Below are positions 41,088-53,682 of a DNA stretch of 64,000 bases, one piece after another. The notes beneath the pieces are model-generated. The model was not told where the DNA came from. It ran no database searches and saw only the letters and a program-made list of their open reading frames with translations. Source of the DNA: Metridium senile (taxonomy: Eukaryota > Cnidaria > Anthozoa > Actiniaria > Metridiidae). The stretch is taken from positions 16,621,581 through 16,685,580 of the forward strand of contig OX459098.1 of the NCBI GenBank assembly GCA_949775045.1, written 5' to 3'. The stretch's first letter is position 1, and the number at the start of each line of letters is the position of its first letter. Both the position numbers and the translations under genes were made by a program.

Positions 41088-41784
41088 ACTCAAGTATGTT
41101 AAGGCCTGGGTTTTTCGTTGTGAAAAGACCCCCCGCCAATAATATTTAAGATGTTGGCTTCGTACTTTCAAGATATTGGCTAGTTTTCAAAGAAAATCGC
41201 TGTGGATGTTAATATCAGAGTCCTTAATGTTTTAGTGCTGATTTTTACGAGGTCACGTGGTATATGACGTCATAATAGCAAGAAAATACTCAAAATTTAT
41301 GCGGTCGTGAGTTTAAGATAAAGATAAAAACGAAAAGCCAAAAGTTGATAAGTAATAGATGACAAATAATTTCACGTTTGGAGAACTTGAATTCGATAGC
41401 TTGGTAGGGAGATATAAGGGGATTTTGAATAAGAATTATGGTCACGTGACCTGTTTTACAAAATATCTCCTTAACAGTAAGTGATAACCAGATTCTCCAA
41501 GCACAGTCCTGTAGAAACCTTGTAGAGAAGTACATTTAATGTATAAGTTTGTTTAACCTATTCAAACTCGCGACCGCATTTTCAAAGGAAAAACGAAATC
41601 CCTTATCCATCGAAACTAGTCACGTGACCACCCTTAGATCAAAATTACAAATTAAGGATGAGCAGTAGTCCGAGATCTATTAATGTACCAAGTTTTATTA
41701 AAATCAGATGAGTTTTGTGGCAATGACAAATAAAAACGTTTTTTCGTGAAACACGGCTAAAACCAGGCCTTAACATACTTGAGG
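41088..41784. mobile_element. ~0.7-kb non-autonomous element
   Basis: The ends CTCAAGTATGTTAAGGCCTGG and CCAGGCCTTAACATACTTGAG are perfect inverted repeats. The interior contains several TCACGTGAC-type palindromes and no coding capacity. A target duplication is not obvious. Confidence 0.8.
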
Positions 41785-41795
41785 ATATAATTATT

Positions 41796-42051
41796 TACAC
41801 CTATTGCAGTAAGGTTGTCATACAAAATATATACATTTGTTATAAAGAAAATAGAACAATTGTGATTTAGTACGATAGGAATTGATTAAAAGACATAAGA
41901 AGATCACTGAAGCTGAACTCTCTCTTTTGTCTTTTAATTAATTCCTTTCGCACTAAATTACAAATGTTCTATTTTCTTTGTGACAAATGTTCTATTTTCT
42001 TTGTGACAAATGTTCTATTTTGTGTGACAACCTTATTGTAAGTAGGTGTAT
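41796..42051. mobile_element. MITE, family 1, copy 2
   Basis: The ends tacacctattgcagtaaggttgtca and tgacaaccttattgtaagtaggtgta are inverted repeats. The internal block aattgattaaaagacataag aagatcact matches the copies at 10436 and 54289. A short direct repeat, tgttctattttctttgtgacaaa, is duplicated near the right end. Confidence 0.75.
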
Positions 42052-42054
42052 GTA

Positions 42055-42841
42055 TAATTATGTTGTGTTCAATATAAGTGACCACATTAAGCAGGTAAAT
42101 TTTATAGAAAATGTATGAACATACAGTTCGTCGGGACCTGAAAAACTGGCCGCAATAACGGGGTGGCCGTATTAAGCGGGTGGCCGTAAGGCGGGGTTCT
42201 ACTGTATATTAATTCTTTAAATCATTTATTATTTATTATCTGACTTATCAGATTGCCTTCAATGTTAATGATGCAAAAAAAAAAACAATTAAAAGTTCTT
42301 AAAAAGAAATTCATTACGGCAAAGTAAAATTCCAAATACAGTATATAAAAAAAATTGTTAATAAATAAAGAAATATATTGTTGAATAAATAAAATGTTGA
42401 TAAATATATTATGCCTGCCTGCCATATTTTCAGTCGTGATAACTTGATTTGACTTGAAAATTTTGATCGAGTTTTACGCACTGTTTGACCATTCGCCGTT
42501 ATCGATTTAGGCCTTAGTTTTTGATAATCGCGTTAGCTATTACGGCACTTGAGTTTTTTTCAATGGATAAAATTGAAATTAATATAACTATCGAATGAAA
42601 ACAAAAATCAAAAATGTTCTAATGCGCTTTACAGACTTTACAGTGCATAGTTATTTTTTGAGACAGACTGTTTGGGCTTCCTGTGGTACGGTTAATACCC
42701 ACAAGTCACTGCAAGAACTCGTGTTTATCCCATGACTTCCTTCACGTCAAAATATTTTATTACTATAATTTATATCATCTATTTAGCCTGCGTTGTCGGC
42801 AGTGTGCTAACTAAACCATTACTTCACACTATCTGTGCAGA
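42055..42841. other. Region upstream of the S28 peptidase gene
   Basis: Contains a one-sided mariner-like end (about 42120-42206, ggtggccgta ... ttctactgta) and a copy of the gggcttcctgtg motif at 42673. Presumably it includes the promoter. No TATA box is assigned. Confidence 0.4.
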
Positions 42842-45800
42842 ATGAAGCTCCTAATTTATTTGACAATATTTTGCTTCGTATTCAAGTTGAATAATGCATT
42901 TTTCGGCAAAACATTCACGAAATTCCAAGAGTTAGTGAAAATACAACGAAAACAAAGCTTCTTGGAGAGTGGTTTAGGAGAATTTCGCGAAGTGGAAGGT
43001 TATTCATTTGATCAAAGAGTAGATCATTTTGAAGCTAGGATAAATCCAAGGACGTTTTCACAGAGATACTGGAGGAATAAAGCCTACTGGAGAGAGTCCG
43101 ATGGGCCAGTGTTTATGTACGTTGGAGGAGAAGCAGGTCTAGATGGTGTTGAAATCTATGGAGGTATACAATAGATATATATAGCAGTTTAACATAATTT
43201 TAGAGGTTCAAAAATATATGCTTTGAAAGACCAAAATTATTGGCCATCGCATCCATTTTATTTATTTATATAAATCTCCATCCATTCATTTCCAGGCGTA
43301 TATAACCATTCGATGAAACCGATAATCGATACCAATCGATACCAATCGATATCAATTTATTGATTGATATCTAAAATCGATGACCAATCGATGAAGAAGA
43401 AATGTGTCGAAATGTGTTGATTTCCAATAGCAATCGATAACCTAATTGGTATCGATTGGTATCGGTTTTTATTTGTTTACAATATATACTGTATAATACA
43501 ACTGTTTCAATGTTCTTTGGCAATACAATTTATTTCAATTCTGTGGATTGTTTGACGCAGCAAGATTTTGATTGATCCATTTCTCCTTCACTGCCTCATG
43601 CTTCACCATAGCCAGGTCATGTAACAATTACATTGAAGAAATAGAAAACGAGGCACCATGCTCTGTCGTGTTTTAATAGAGCACGGGGAATTTTAAGAAG
43701 ACGAGAGAAGCATTAGGAGAAGCACGACGAGCGCTTCTCAAGTCTTCTTAAAATTCCCAAGTGCTCTGTAACTCGATAGAGCACTGCTGCCTAGTTTTCT
43801 ATTTCTTTTATAAAATATTCAGTAGTTAAAATCAAACAAATCGATGCTCCGTGCACTGTTGAGTTATAGAGAACGCTTCTCAGCCAATCAGAGCGTGCGT
43901 TTTAAATCAAATATTTTATAATTCACGATAGCATGATTCAGTGACAGCTTGTGTTGACATAATGTAGATCATGCAGATCATCAAATTGTGTCATCAAATA
44001 CAGTACTAGTTTGACCAGTTGATACCCATCGATTAGCAATCGATAAACATCTAATAGCAATCGATAATCATCGATTGGTGATTTTTTTGTGATTATCGAT
44101 TGGTGATCGATTGACAGATGCCAATCGATATCAATTTAGTAATATTATCGATTGATATCGATTTATCGATTGAATTTCCGATCATCGGTTTCATCGATTG
44201 GTTACGCCGGGTCATTTGTATAGGAAATCCCCCCCCCTCCCCCCACACTTTCCGTATTTATTGATTATGCAGCAGTATGATTTTTGAGTTAATAATTCTT
44301 TCCATGTTCAGTGTATCTATATCCCATCAAAATTATAAAAATAACAGCCACAGTTTTATCAAGTACTTATAATTTACTTGAGCTGATAGTAGGAGAAAAT
44401 AAGATACATTTACATGTGTAGTTAAGAATTTTTGAAGAAATCTCCAGCATAAATAAATGTAAAATTTTAAAACTATATAATGTAATGTTAGAAACATTTG
44501 TCACAGCATTTGTCACTTGGGCTGATATTATGCACCTATCAATGTCTTGCCCCACTGGGGCGAGTGCGGGCACACCCAGGCAGGGGCTATTGACATTTTT
44601 CATATCTTTTTGTCAATAGCCCGTATCCTGGGGACGTCAAATTCAAATACTTACTCATATATTTACTGTAAGTTGTGGATGCAGAAATTATTGTATTAAA
44701 TATTGTCAAAAAACATAGAGCAGCCCCAGGTACGGACAGCCCGACTTGATAGGTGGCAAGACATTGATAGGTGCATTAGGTCACTGATGTCATATATCCA
44801 GCATCATCAGCGATCTTTATCATCTTTCACTGCATGCTAATGGGCCATTCCACTTTATATTAGGAGATGGGCCATTCCACTTTAATTTGCCATTGCCGGA
44901 TTTCAAACCGTGAGGGCTGGGGCGAATCGCCTTATACTTTGCCAAACAAGATTTTATTTACATAATCAGAGAAACCTTGTCAAGCTTTACAAAATCCTGA
45001 AGTTTGGTGTTGATTGGTTTAATATTGTGTGAAATACAGCAATTCAAAAACTTGAAAATTTATGAAGAAATGTATGGAAAACCGGACAAGTTAGTCAAGT
45101 TGTCCGGTTTTTGACATTTCCCATACATTTCTTTACAAACATCAATAGCTGTATCTCATGCAATATTAAACCAATCAACACCAAACTTCAAGACATTGTA
45201 AAGCTAGACAATGTTTCTCTGATTATGTAAATAAAATCTTGTTTGGCAAAGTATAGGGCAATTCGCCTCAGCCCCTAACGGTTTGAAATCCGGCAATTGT
45301 TGATGAGGTTGATTCATTTTGACCTCTTCAGAACAAAGTACCCCCACCCCCCAGGTTGAGAATCTTACCAAGATCCTTGTAAGATCCTGGCATGATCTTA
45401 CAAGATCCTACCATGATCTTACAATATCCTACCATGATCTTACAAGATCCTATCATGATCTTACAAGATCCTACCATGATCTTACAAGATCCTACCATGA
45501 TCTTGCAAGATCTTACAAGAAATTACAAGATCTTACAGCGCGACGCACCTTACCATGGCCACCTAATTAAAGTTAACCAATCAGAAAGCGAGAATATAAT
45601 TTGACCTTAATATAAAAGACACGTGGAGTGTCAAACGGTAAACACTTTGAAATGTTCAAAGCGAAGACAAGAGTGAAGTTTATAAGTGTCTGAAAAACCT
45701 CCCAGGATGTTTAAATTTGAAAAGGTGTAGCAAATAATTTGAAAGAGAAACTTTTGAACGCTAAGCTAACTTGTACAAAATTTTAATTGGATGGCCACGG

Positions 45801-48800
45801 TAAGGTGCATTAGGCTGTAACAAGATGCTCAACCTGGGCCTCCCTCAGCAAATATGCAATTTCAAGTTACCCCTTCAGAAAAAAGTACCCCCATGTAAAT
45901 TTATAATTTCCTAAGCCCCTCAGAAAATCTTGTCAACAGAGGGTGTGTGGATATAAAGTGGAATGGCCCAATATTTACCCTGTTATAAACACAGTATGGG
46001 AATTTCCTCTGCTCGCACTATACCATGTAACGGATCCCAGCAGAACATCCCCATCAATTTCAAAAAAATATTTCCTGACCATTTGATATTTTTTTTGTTT
46101 TGTTAACTTAATTTTTGTACTAATTTTGATAACCAAATTATATTTAAACATAGCTGTTTTATTCTATATTACCAGGGCATATTGTGGAGATGGCAAAACA
46201 GTATGGTGCTATGTTATTCTCTGTTGAACACCGTTTCTATGGGAGAAGTGTGTTTCAAGATTGTTTCAAGAAAGAAAATTTGCCATTGTTGTCTAGTGAA
46301 CAGGCGTAAGTACAAAATATGCTCACTTTGCACATTATGCCCTATTTACTTGCTCTTATCAAACTTTTGTCGATCTCATTGTGCCCTTCTTGATCAGGAA
46401 AATGAATATTAGGGAGATAACTTACAGCGCGACACGCAAAAGTATGGCCACTTTTGCTATATTTGTATACTTCTATGCACAGACTTTATGCTGCAAAACG
46501 AGTTTTTACACACCTTATTCAGTAAAATCAGACAAATAAAAATGAAAAATGTGTATGTTTAAAGTACAAACTCCTGTGCATAGAAGTATGCGAATACATT
46601 AATTAAACCATACTTTTGCGCATCACGCTGTAATGGGCAAGCAATGAAATATAATTACTTTGAACTGAAGAATACAGCTTTTGATAAAAATTTATTTACA
46701 ATGTTGTTCTAGAGTAACATTATAGTGTTAAAATATGACCCTCATTCGATTGTGGTGCTTATTCAAGTAAATAATATGAACAGGTTCCCATTTAAATCTG
46801 TACTTTCCCATTTAAATCTGTACTTATGCAAATTTTGTTGATGTGTGATAAGCACACAGTCTGATCAACCAATCAGAGAAGTCCACTTCGGAAATAATAT
46901 ACTCTGATTGGCTGATCTGTGTGTTTAGCTAATCAAAGGTCTTCTTGGAGACTTTTCATCGTGGCAACGAAATCCTGTTCAAAGTAGTCTAAATGCTGGA
47001 CACTGGCCGGTTGAAATGTCTAAAGGACGCTGTAAAATCTGCCTTAAAGACAAGAAGACTAAGTTCTGCAGAATGGGCTGTGAAGCATGTGGCCAACGCA
47101 TCTGCATGGATTGTTTCAAGGGACATTCATGAACTTGATCCTATCACAACGCGAAGGAAAATGGCGGGCAATTCAAAATTTGAACTGATGTTAATAAAGT
47201 TAAATTTCACTTGTAATTTCTGCTTGATATCACTTTATACTTTCAAGTATGGACGGTTGATCTCTACTAAAAGGAAAAAGAGAAAGCTTTTGCCATATCT
47301 AGCTTTATTTTTTGGATATAAGAAATATATTTATCAATATATACATGTGAATACTTGTAAATTTATCATTACATAAAATTCAAACTCAGTTTTCTCATCT
47401 TCTTGCATCTAAAATACAACTTTGAAAGCATATTTAAGTAAATCATCATCTACACAATAAACTTTTTTTGTATTGTTAAGTCTAATAATGTCTTCTTCTT
47501 GAGTTATTTTGAATAGAGTCACTGTACCTGAAAATTGATCAAGACAAATACAAATCCCATGGGGAGGGAAAGCACTTAAGTCAGGGGGCCTGGTGGGGGT
47601 GAAAGGGTTAACACAATTTGCATAAGTACAGATTTAAATGGGAAAGTACAGTTTTAATTGGAAACCTGTTTATGGTAGTTATGATGTATGTATGTATCAT
47701 TCTTTCTCAGTATTTCTTTGATTCTAATTTGATCAGAATCCACTGGCAAATGCTTCCAAGTAAATCATATTTAATTGATTTAATTAATGCAAAGCTAATT
47801 TAAATGAATGGGTTTTAGTAAAACTGTAAATTTTTCGAAATTGTTTTGTTGTTGTGTAATTAATATAGGTAGATAGACTGTTCCAGTAGTTTTGGTGCTA
47901 GGCTTCAATCATGTGCAAAATTGTTGGGACAATTTGTCACTTTTTTTATAAGCATTTTTCTTCTTTTCCTTCCCCCTTTTGCACAATTTTGATTGGTCTT
48001 TCAAATGACAGCTGTTTCACATTCCCACAATTCAACATTGATTCGGGGGAGAGAGGGAAACGTAAAAATGATGTTGAAATATTTTTCATGTGAAAAACAG
48101 ATAATGTCCCAAGGTTTAATGTCCATGTGATTTTAGCTGCTGAAAAGACTGAATGACCTAATGTCTTATCATTATTGATAATTAATATTGTTGTATGTAG
48201 AAATAGTATTATAAAATAATTGTAATCTTCATTACAATTTTCCATAGCAGTTCCTTGATATAATAAATTATTGTAAACATCTACATGTATCTCTAACCTA
48301 GGTTGGCTGATTTAGCTGTATTTATGGAACTTGCAAAGCACAAATTTGGTCTGTCCAAAAATAAATGGTTTGCATATGGAGGCTCCTATCCTGGGTCTTT
48401 AGCAGCCTGGTTCAGAATCAAGGTACCACATTATATGAGTAAATAAATGAAACAGGTTCCCATTTAAATCTGTACTTATGCAAATTGTGTTGAACACACA
48501 GATCAACCAATCATAGAAGTTCACTTCAGAAATAATATACTCTGATTGGTTGATCTGTGTGTTTAGCACACATCAACACAATTTGCATAAGTACAGATAT
48601 AAATGGGAAAGTACAGATTTAAATGGGAACCTGTTGAATAAAATAACAGAACAGCCTGCATGCATACAATTAAGCATAACTGGATTGTGCTGACTTACCT
48701 AGATGCTCTCTTCTCTCTCTACCAGTATGGCATGTTATGAATGAATATGTGAATAAATATGGAATGAAAAAATGATTGAAAGGATTTATAATTGAATTAC

Positions 48801-51800
48801 GTAGTACAAAGAATTTACAAGGCAATAAATATTATGCCATGGATAATGAAAGATGAAGCAATAAATAATGGTAATTTGGAGATGTCTAAACTAATAACCT
48901 GTGATATGTGTACATTGTATTTTAATTTGTCCAATCAACATCATTTCTATAAATACTGCAATAGTACAATGTATTTGTTAACTGCGGTTTTGGTCTTTGT
49001 GAGAACTCAGAAATTTCCATGGCCAGTTGTGGAATACGTTTTTGGATGCTGCTATTAAATAAAATGCTACTTTTCATGTTTTTGATTGACAGCAGACAAA
49101 AATGTATTTTGCAACTAACCGTTGAAATGTCTTGAGTAATCATAATTTTTTCTTACTTGCTTTTATGACAAATTAATTAGTGTGCAAGTGAGTGTTTGCT
49201 TAACTAATTAAAAAAAGGGGGAAATCTTAAAAAACAATGGAAAGTTATTAATAAAAGTTAAACATGCTCACTGGTACTTGTAAAAATATAACAACAACAA
49301 AAATGGCCTATACTATTTATATATTTGTAGTACCCTCATCTTGTGTTTGGTGCAGTGGCATCCTCAGCCCCAGTCAAAGCAAAGGTTAATTTTGAAGACT
49401 ACAACAATGTGAGTAACTGTAGTTTAAACTATTTGATACTCTTTCAGCTGATCTAAATATTCATTTTACTCTCAACTGATAATGGGCTAAAGCTCGAATT
49501 GCAGTAAATCAAAGTTTTTTTTTTTTTTTAAATTGACGTATTTTATTAAGTAAGTTACTTAGTTATAATAAATATATCTGATTTCACTTGTTCTATTTTA
49601 GGTTGTTGAGGCAAGTTTAAGTTCTCCAGTAGTAGGAGGATCAGAACAGGTATATATTTAATTTAATTAATTAAATCATAAAGGCTATTCATTGATTATA
49701 TTATGAGAAAAGTAAAATGTTTGATTGTCTAATTGATGTCGAAGGGTTTGACTGAAACATGTTGACTGCAGCTACTACAGTGGCGGATCAAGAGGTGGTG
49801 AATAGGGTGGCTAGCCACCCCCCATTTTTGCTCCGTTTTCTGCTTTGTATTGTGTTTTATTTGATGAGTAACATATGAATGCACAAATACCAAAATATAC
49901 GCTTCACATTCACCCCCCTAAAATATTCCTAGATCTGCCACTGTACTAATGATGGGCAGACTGGAATGGGGTTAGGTTGTATTCTTGGTTTGCAACCATT
50001 CCCAGGAGAGGGAATTGAACATAAGTACCACCAGTCACGGTGATGGTTTTCTTTTGTCATGTCCACCAGCATGGCTGCGGTCTCTTTTGTTGGATTCACT
50101 CCCCTGAGAATGGTTGCAATCCACCTATATGTTGATCGTCAGGATCATTTCACATTCGCATTAAATTTGTGATTGGTTTAGAGGCAAGTACTCCAATTTC
50201 TTTGGCTAGTCACAGTGTACTGTTTAGACAAGTTCTCCTAATTCTAATTATTCTTGTATTTCCTAGTGTGCTGCCAACATCAAGACAGCCTTTCAAGCAT
50301 TAGAGAGCTCTGTAGCTAACAAATCATTTGCCCAGCTGAAGACAGACTTTAAATCATGCAATGATATCTCCAATGTAAATGACACATGGATGTTCTTTCT
50401 TAATATTGGTTCATTTATCATGGGTGTTGTGCAGTACAATGGACAAGTACCTGGCATGGAGATATCTTCACTTTGTAAATATATGACTAATTCTTCTAGG
50501 AGTCCTTATGGAAATCTAGCCAAGATGTACCAGGTAAGTCAAATTTTAAGATATTTTTTAGTTATACCTTGACTGAATTGCTTATAGATATACATGTTGT
50601 ACATGTTGTAGTTGCAAATTACTATAGAATGTATATTTTTCAAATTAATGTTCTTATTTTTTTTATTATCATTACCATTATGGATATCACCATTGCCTTG
50701 CTCATTGTCAATTATATTGTACCTACTGTCATCATCATTACCACAACTATCATCATCATCATGCACCATTACCATAACAACCACCATCATTATTACCATC
50801 ATCACCACCACCATCACCATTATCATCATCACCAACACCACCATTACAATCATCAATACCACCACCATTATCACTATCACCACCATAATATCACTATCAT
50901 CATCACCACCACCATCATAATTACCATCATCACCACCACCACCATTATCATCATCACCACCACCATAACAATCATCACTACCATCAATAACACCACCATT
51001 ATCACCACAATAATATCACTATCACTATTTTATCAACACCACCATCACAATAATTATTATCATCATATGCACCATTAGTAATAAACATTACATTTACAGG
51101 ATTACAGTCATGGCATTAAAGTTCCATGTTTTGATAACAGTTACACTAACTTTATCAATGAATTAAAGAATACAGACATTGATCCAATGGGAAATAAGAA
51201 TGGAAGACAATGGTTTTACCAGACCTGTACTCAATTTGGATATTGTAAGTTTATATACTTTATACTGTAACCAGTGTCATAGCATGGTCATTTTGACAAG
51301 TATGCACGGGTAAAACAATTAATAACATTTGAAAATTTCATGCCTCAAGTATGCATACATGTGCATATTGCATAATAGACGCTACTTGGTATCATAGTCT
51401 GAGATGCACTAGAAGTGTGCAAGCTCAGTGTTTAAAAATTAAGTTTTTAAGTTTTTATGATTGTCAAATTTGAGGTTGAGGATGGGTTAAATTCTTAACT
51501 CATTTCTCTATTGCTTGCCAAGCACTTTTTGTTGGATTGAGCTAGAACTTACGACTCACAGTGTCATTTTCAGCTTCTTTGTCCTAACTAGTACTTCATA
51601 TATTTGTTTTTAAATTGTATTCAACAAAACATTAATTATTGTGTTTAATTAAACACATTGTCGAAGCCCGATATTTCTTCAGGGTTTTCCAATGTACCGG
51701 TAATTGTTTAAATTACAGCAAAAATAATCATCATTTCATCAAATAATTACTGTCAGTGGTACAAATAAATTTATGTGCAATGTATCTTAAATGTATTAAG

Positions 51801-53486
51801 TGAACACTTTGTGTTTTAATTTTTAGTTCAAACGTGCAACAAGAACACCAAATGTTTGTTTTCCACAAGACTGTCTGTATACTTTGACTTTGTAGTCTGT
51901 CAACAAGTATTTGATATCAACTCAAAGATGGTACAAGAAAGAGTGAACTTTACTAATGAATATTATGGAGCAGATAAACCTAGGGGCTCTAGAATTGTAT
52001 TTGTCAACGGTAAGTACTGCAGCAGCTTAGGTTGTCAATCTTGTTTCATCTTATTAGTTACAACTTTTGGAGCAAGTGGTCTCAAGTTTGATCCCCTGTG
52101 ACCTCACACTTATTTCGACTTCTTTCCAGTCTGTGTAGCTTTGAGTTGCTCAATAACTGTAAAATGAAGCATTTATGGAGGGAGAGGGGGTGTGAAAGCG
52201 CACTGTTGGCTCACTGAGAGACCAGTTCAGCTCTACCAATGCTAAAAATTAGACTAAGTGCCTTTTTTAAAGATTATAATATTATGGGAAATAATTTGAA
52301 GAATGTCATTTGAAAACAGCAATCACCATTTAGTGCTTTTTCTTCTTCTTTGTTAGATTTTATGTGAAAGAATATATTTGTCATTTGAAACAGTTATCAT
52401 GATTAATGATGAGGATGATTTTTCCCTTTTCCAGGATCCATAGACCCTTGGCATGCTCTTAGTATTCTAAAGAATGGGACATCATCACAGATAGCAATAT
52501 TTATACCTGGTACTTCACATTGTCAAAATATGGCTGCCACTGGATATAATGACCCTCCTGCATTGAAGCAAGCTAGACAGGTCAGTCTCTGAAACTTAAA
52601 TTTTGATCCTATGTTAATCTGAGTTGTTTAATGTTATGTGATATTGATTTCTTTGCAACTATTGTTTCTATGTCTATCAAAATTGGGCTCCTTCTCCGTG
52701 TACTGGACACAGTCTACATAATTCAATAGAAATAACAAAAGACTTAATTTAAACAAAGAACGAAGCTATCAAAGAATACAATAGGTTTCCAGTACACACA
52801 GGAGCCCAAAATTGCTCTAAATCCAATACTCATGATAGACATCAATATGAGGTTTTTTTCAATCATCACACAAAATTTATAGTTTGCATGCAGAAACAAA
52901 CAAGCAATACCCTAATGTCTTAAGACAAGAAGATATTTTTTTTAATTATACGAGTCTTGGAAACAAAGACTTGTATTGTTAGATCTTGTAAGATCATCAA
53001 AGAGCTTACTAAAACCTTGGCCAGTTAATTTTATTGGAAGGATCTTTGGAAGATCTTAATTAAATCTTATCAGAAACTTCATGCAAGTTCTTGCAGATTG
53101 AGGGTTATGCTAAGATCTTATAAGATCGTGACTGGATCTTACATGGATCTTGTCAAGATCTTAATTAAATCTTGCAGAAAGTTTATGCAAGTTCTTGTAT
53201 GATAAGGGTTACATGCCAAGATCATGCCTGGATCTTGCCAGGATATTACATGATCTTACATTGATCTTAGTAAGATGTGAGCTTGGTTAGCATGAGCCAG
53301 TCACTGAAGATCATAGCCAGGGTTTGTTGTATCTTCAGCTGTTCTTCTAGACCTTCCCATGCTTAACATTTAACCTTGGAAATACTTGTATTACTTGAAA
53401 TAATTTTCATCTCTTTTCTATCATTTTTATATTTTCAGAGAATATCAAGTATTATTGGACAATGGTTGAAAGAAGAAGACCAGTGA
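42842..53486 (+). CDS. S28-family serine peptidase, PRSS16/K12H4.7-like, ten exons
   Basis: Exons: 42842-43163, 46176-46305, 48302-48422, 49331-49408, 49602-49649, 50267-50533, 51100-51244, 51827-52009, 52435-52580 and 53439-53486. All junctions are GT-AG and in phase, giving 495 residues. A signal peptide ([20 protein letters not shown]) opens the protein, followed by the family motifs [20 protein letters not shown] and VEHRFYGRS. The catalytic triad is visible: Ser in [11 protein letters not shown] (exon 3), Asp in [10 protein letters not shown] (exon 9) and His in PGTSHCQNM (exon 9). Relatives (thymus-specific serine protease, lysosomal Pro-X carboxypeptidase group) cleave after proline or in peptide processing within endosomes, lysosomes or outside the cell. 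The length is normal for the family. Introns carry many MITEs and a His-coding microsatellite. A PRSS16-type assignment over PRCP is inferred from the motifs. Confidence 0.93.
43290..44213. mobile_element. Inverted-repeat element with ATCGATTGG-rich ends
   Basis: The left end (gcgtatataaccattcgatg aaaccgat) and right end (atcggtttcatcgattggttacgcc) are inverse complements. Both arms are packed with ATCGAT/AATCGATACC units, about ten on the left and a dozen on the right. In the middle, about 43655-43790 is a separate hairpin (gagcacggggaattttaaga / tcttaaaattcccaagtgctc). It lies in intron 1 of the S28 gene. Confidence 0.75.
44530..44776. mobile_element. MITE, family 3, copy 1
   Basis: The ends TGCACCTATCAATGTCTTGCC and GGCAAGACATTGATAGGTGCA are inverted repeats. 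Inside are tattgacatttttcatatct and tttgtcaatagccc. A second copy is at 55499-55760. Confidence 0.82.
45369..45545. repeat. Minisatellite of GATCTTACAAGATCCTACCAT
   Basis: About seven to eight units of 22 bp, each a near-palindromic GATCTTACAAGATC plus a short spacer, become irregular after 45500. A related but more degenerate cluster lies at about 52980-53285. Confidence 0.9.
45533..45820. mobile_element. MITE with TTACAGCGCGACGCA ends, copy 1
   Basis: The ends ttacagcgcgacgcaccttaccatggccac and gtggccatccaatt-type / ggtaaggtgcattaggctgtaa are inverted repeats. The TTACAGCGCGAC start is shared with 46422-46633. Confidence 0.65.
46422..46633. mobile_element. MITE with TTACAGCGCGAC ends, copy 2
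   Basis: The left end ttacagcgcgacacgcaaaagtatgg and right end ccatacttttgcgcatcacgctgtaa are inverse complements. Inner arms share atacttctatgcacag. It lies in intron 2 of the S28 gene, just after exon 2. Confidence 0.8.
46779..47670. mobile_element. Decayed piggyBac-related element
   Basis: The ends AACAGGTTCCCATTTAAATC and the complementary ATTGGAAACCTGTT are inverted repeats, with a second inner copy of CCCATTTAAATCTGTACTT on each side. TATG flanks both sides (46775-46778 and 47671-47674). The interior holds the tail of a piggyBac transposase. A small internally deleted relative is at 48452-48634. Confidence 0.75.
46929..47132 (+). pseudogene. piggyBac transposase C-terminus
   Basis: The frame reads [12 protein letters not shown], then [16 protein letters not shown], then [20 protein letters not shown] and a stop. 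HWP followed by a G-R-C-x2-C ... C-x2-C ... C-x2-C-F pattern is the cysteine-rich domain that ends piggyBac/PGBD transposases and binds the transposon ends. Only about 67 residues survive. A stop codon at 46926-46928 precedes the piece, so the catalytic region is absent. Confidence 0.8.
48452..48634. mobile_element. Short MITE derived from the piggyBac-related element
   Basis: It has the same ACAGGTTCCCATTTAAATC ends and the same subterminal TCTGATTGGTTGATCTGTGTG as 46779-47670, but no coding sequence. TGAA flanks both sides (48448-48451 and 48635-48638). Confidence 0.82.
49776..49945. mobile_element. MITE with CAGTGGCGGATC ends
   Basis: The ends TACAGTGGCGGATC and GATCTGCCACTGTA are inverted repeats. 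The interior includes ggctagccaccccccat. Such CAGTGGCGGAT termini are common in animal non-autonomous DNA transposons. Intron 5 of the S28 gene. Confidence 0.75.
50746..51066. repeat. (ATC/ACC)n imperfect microsatellite in S28 intron 6
   Basis: A CAT/CAC/CAA-type triplet tract of about 320 bp. It creates spurious His-, Ile- and Val-rich open frames on both strands. Confidence 0.95.
52680..52813. mobile_element. Short MITE with GGGCTCCT ends
   Basis: The ends attgggctccttctccgtgtactgga and tccagtacacacaggagcccaa are inverted repeats, in intron 9 of the S28 gene. Confidence 0.75.
52980..53285. repeat. Degenerate GATCTT/AAGATC-rich minisatellite
   Basis: Many irregular units such as agatcttgtaagatc, ggatcttacatgatct and a longer direct duplication (cttaattaaatcttgcaga-type, at about 53058 and 53159) fill the end of S28 intron 9. 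The motif is the same as at 45369-45545. Confidence 0.75.
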
Positions 53487-53682
53487 ATTATTTGTTTACA
53501 CTAGAGTACAACAATAGTCCTCTTCACAGTTCCCTGCACCATCTTGAAAGGTAGCTGGGCCTTTGCATCGAAGCAAGACAAGCTTGCAATGATAGAGCCT
53601 TATGAATAATTGTCCTGCACTTGAGGTGTTGGGAAGTCTCTATCATTGCAAAGCTCAACGTTCGTCTCACTATGATGCAAAG

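Larger units (their letters stand above)
44842..45973. mobile_element. Composite nested element bounded by GGGCCATTCCACTTTA
   Basis: The ends TGGGCCATTCCACTTTA (left, repeated at 44866) and TAAAGTGGAATGGCCCA (right) are inverse. Nested inside are a foldback of about 410 bp (44886-45298, arms from ccggatttcaaaccgt to a central ccggacaagtt/aacttgtccgg-type hairpin), a GATCTTACAA minisatellite and a TTACAG-ended MITE. The boundaries suggest serial insertion. Confidence 0.65.

Noticed and set aside
45319..45604. Frames of repeated SYHDLTR / MILQDPT peptides
   Set aside because: Translations of the GATCTTACAAGATC minisatellite.
50539..51078. His/Ile/Val-rich frames on both strands
   Set aside because: Triplet microsatellite in an intron of the S28 gene.
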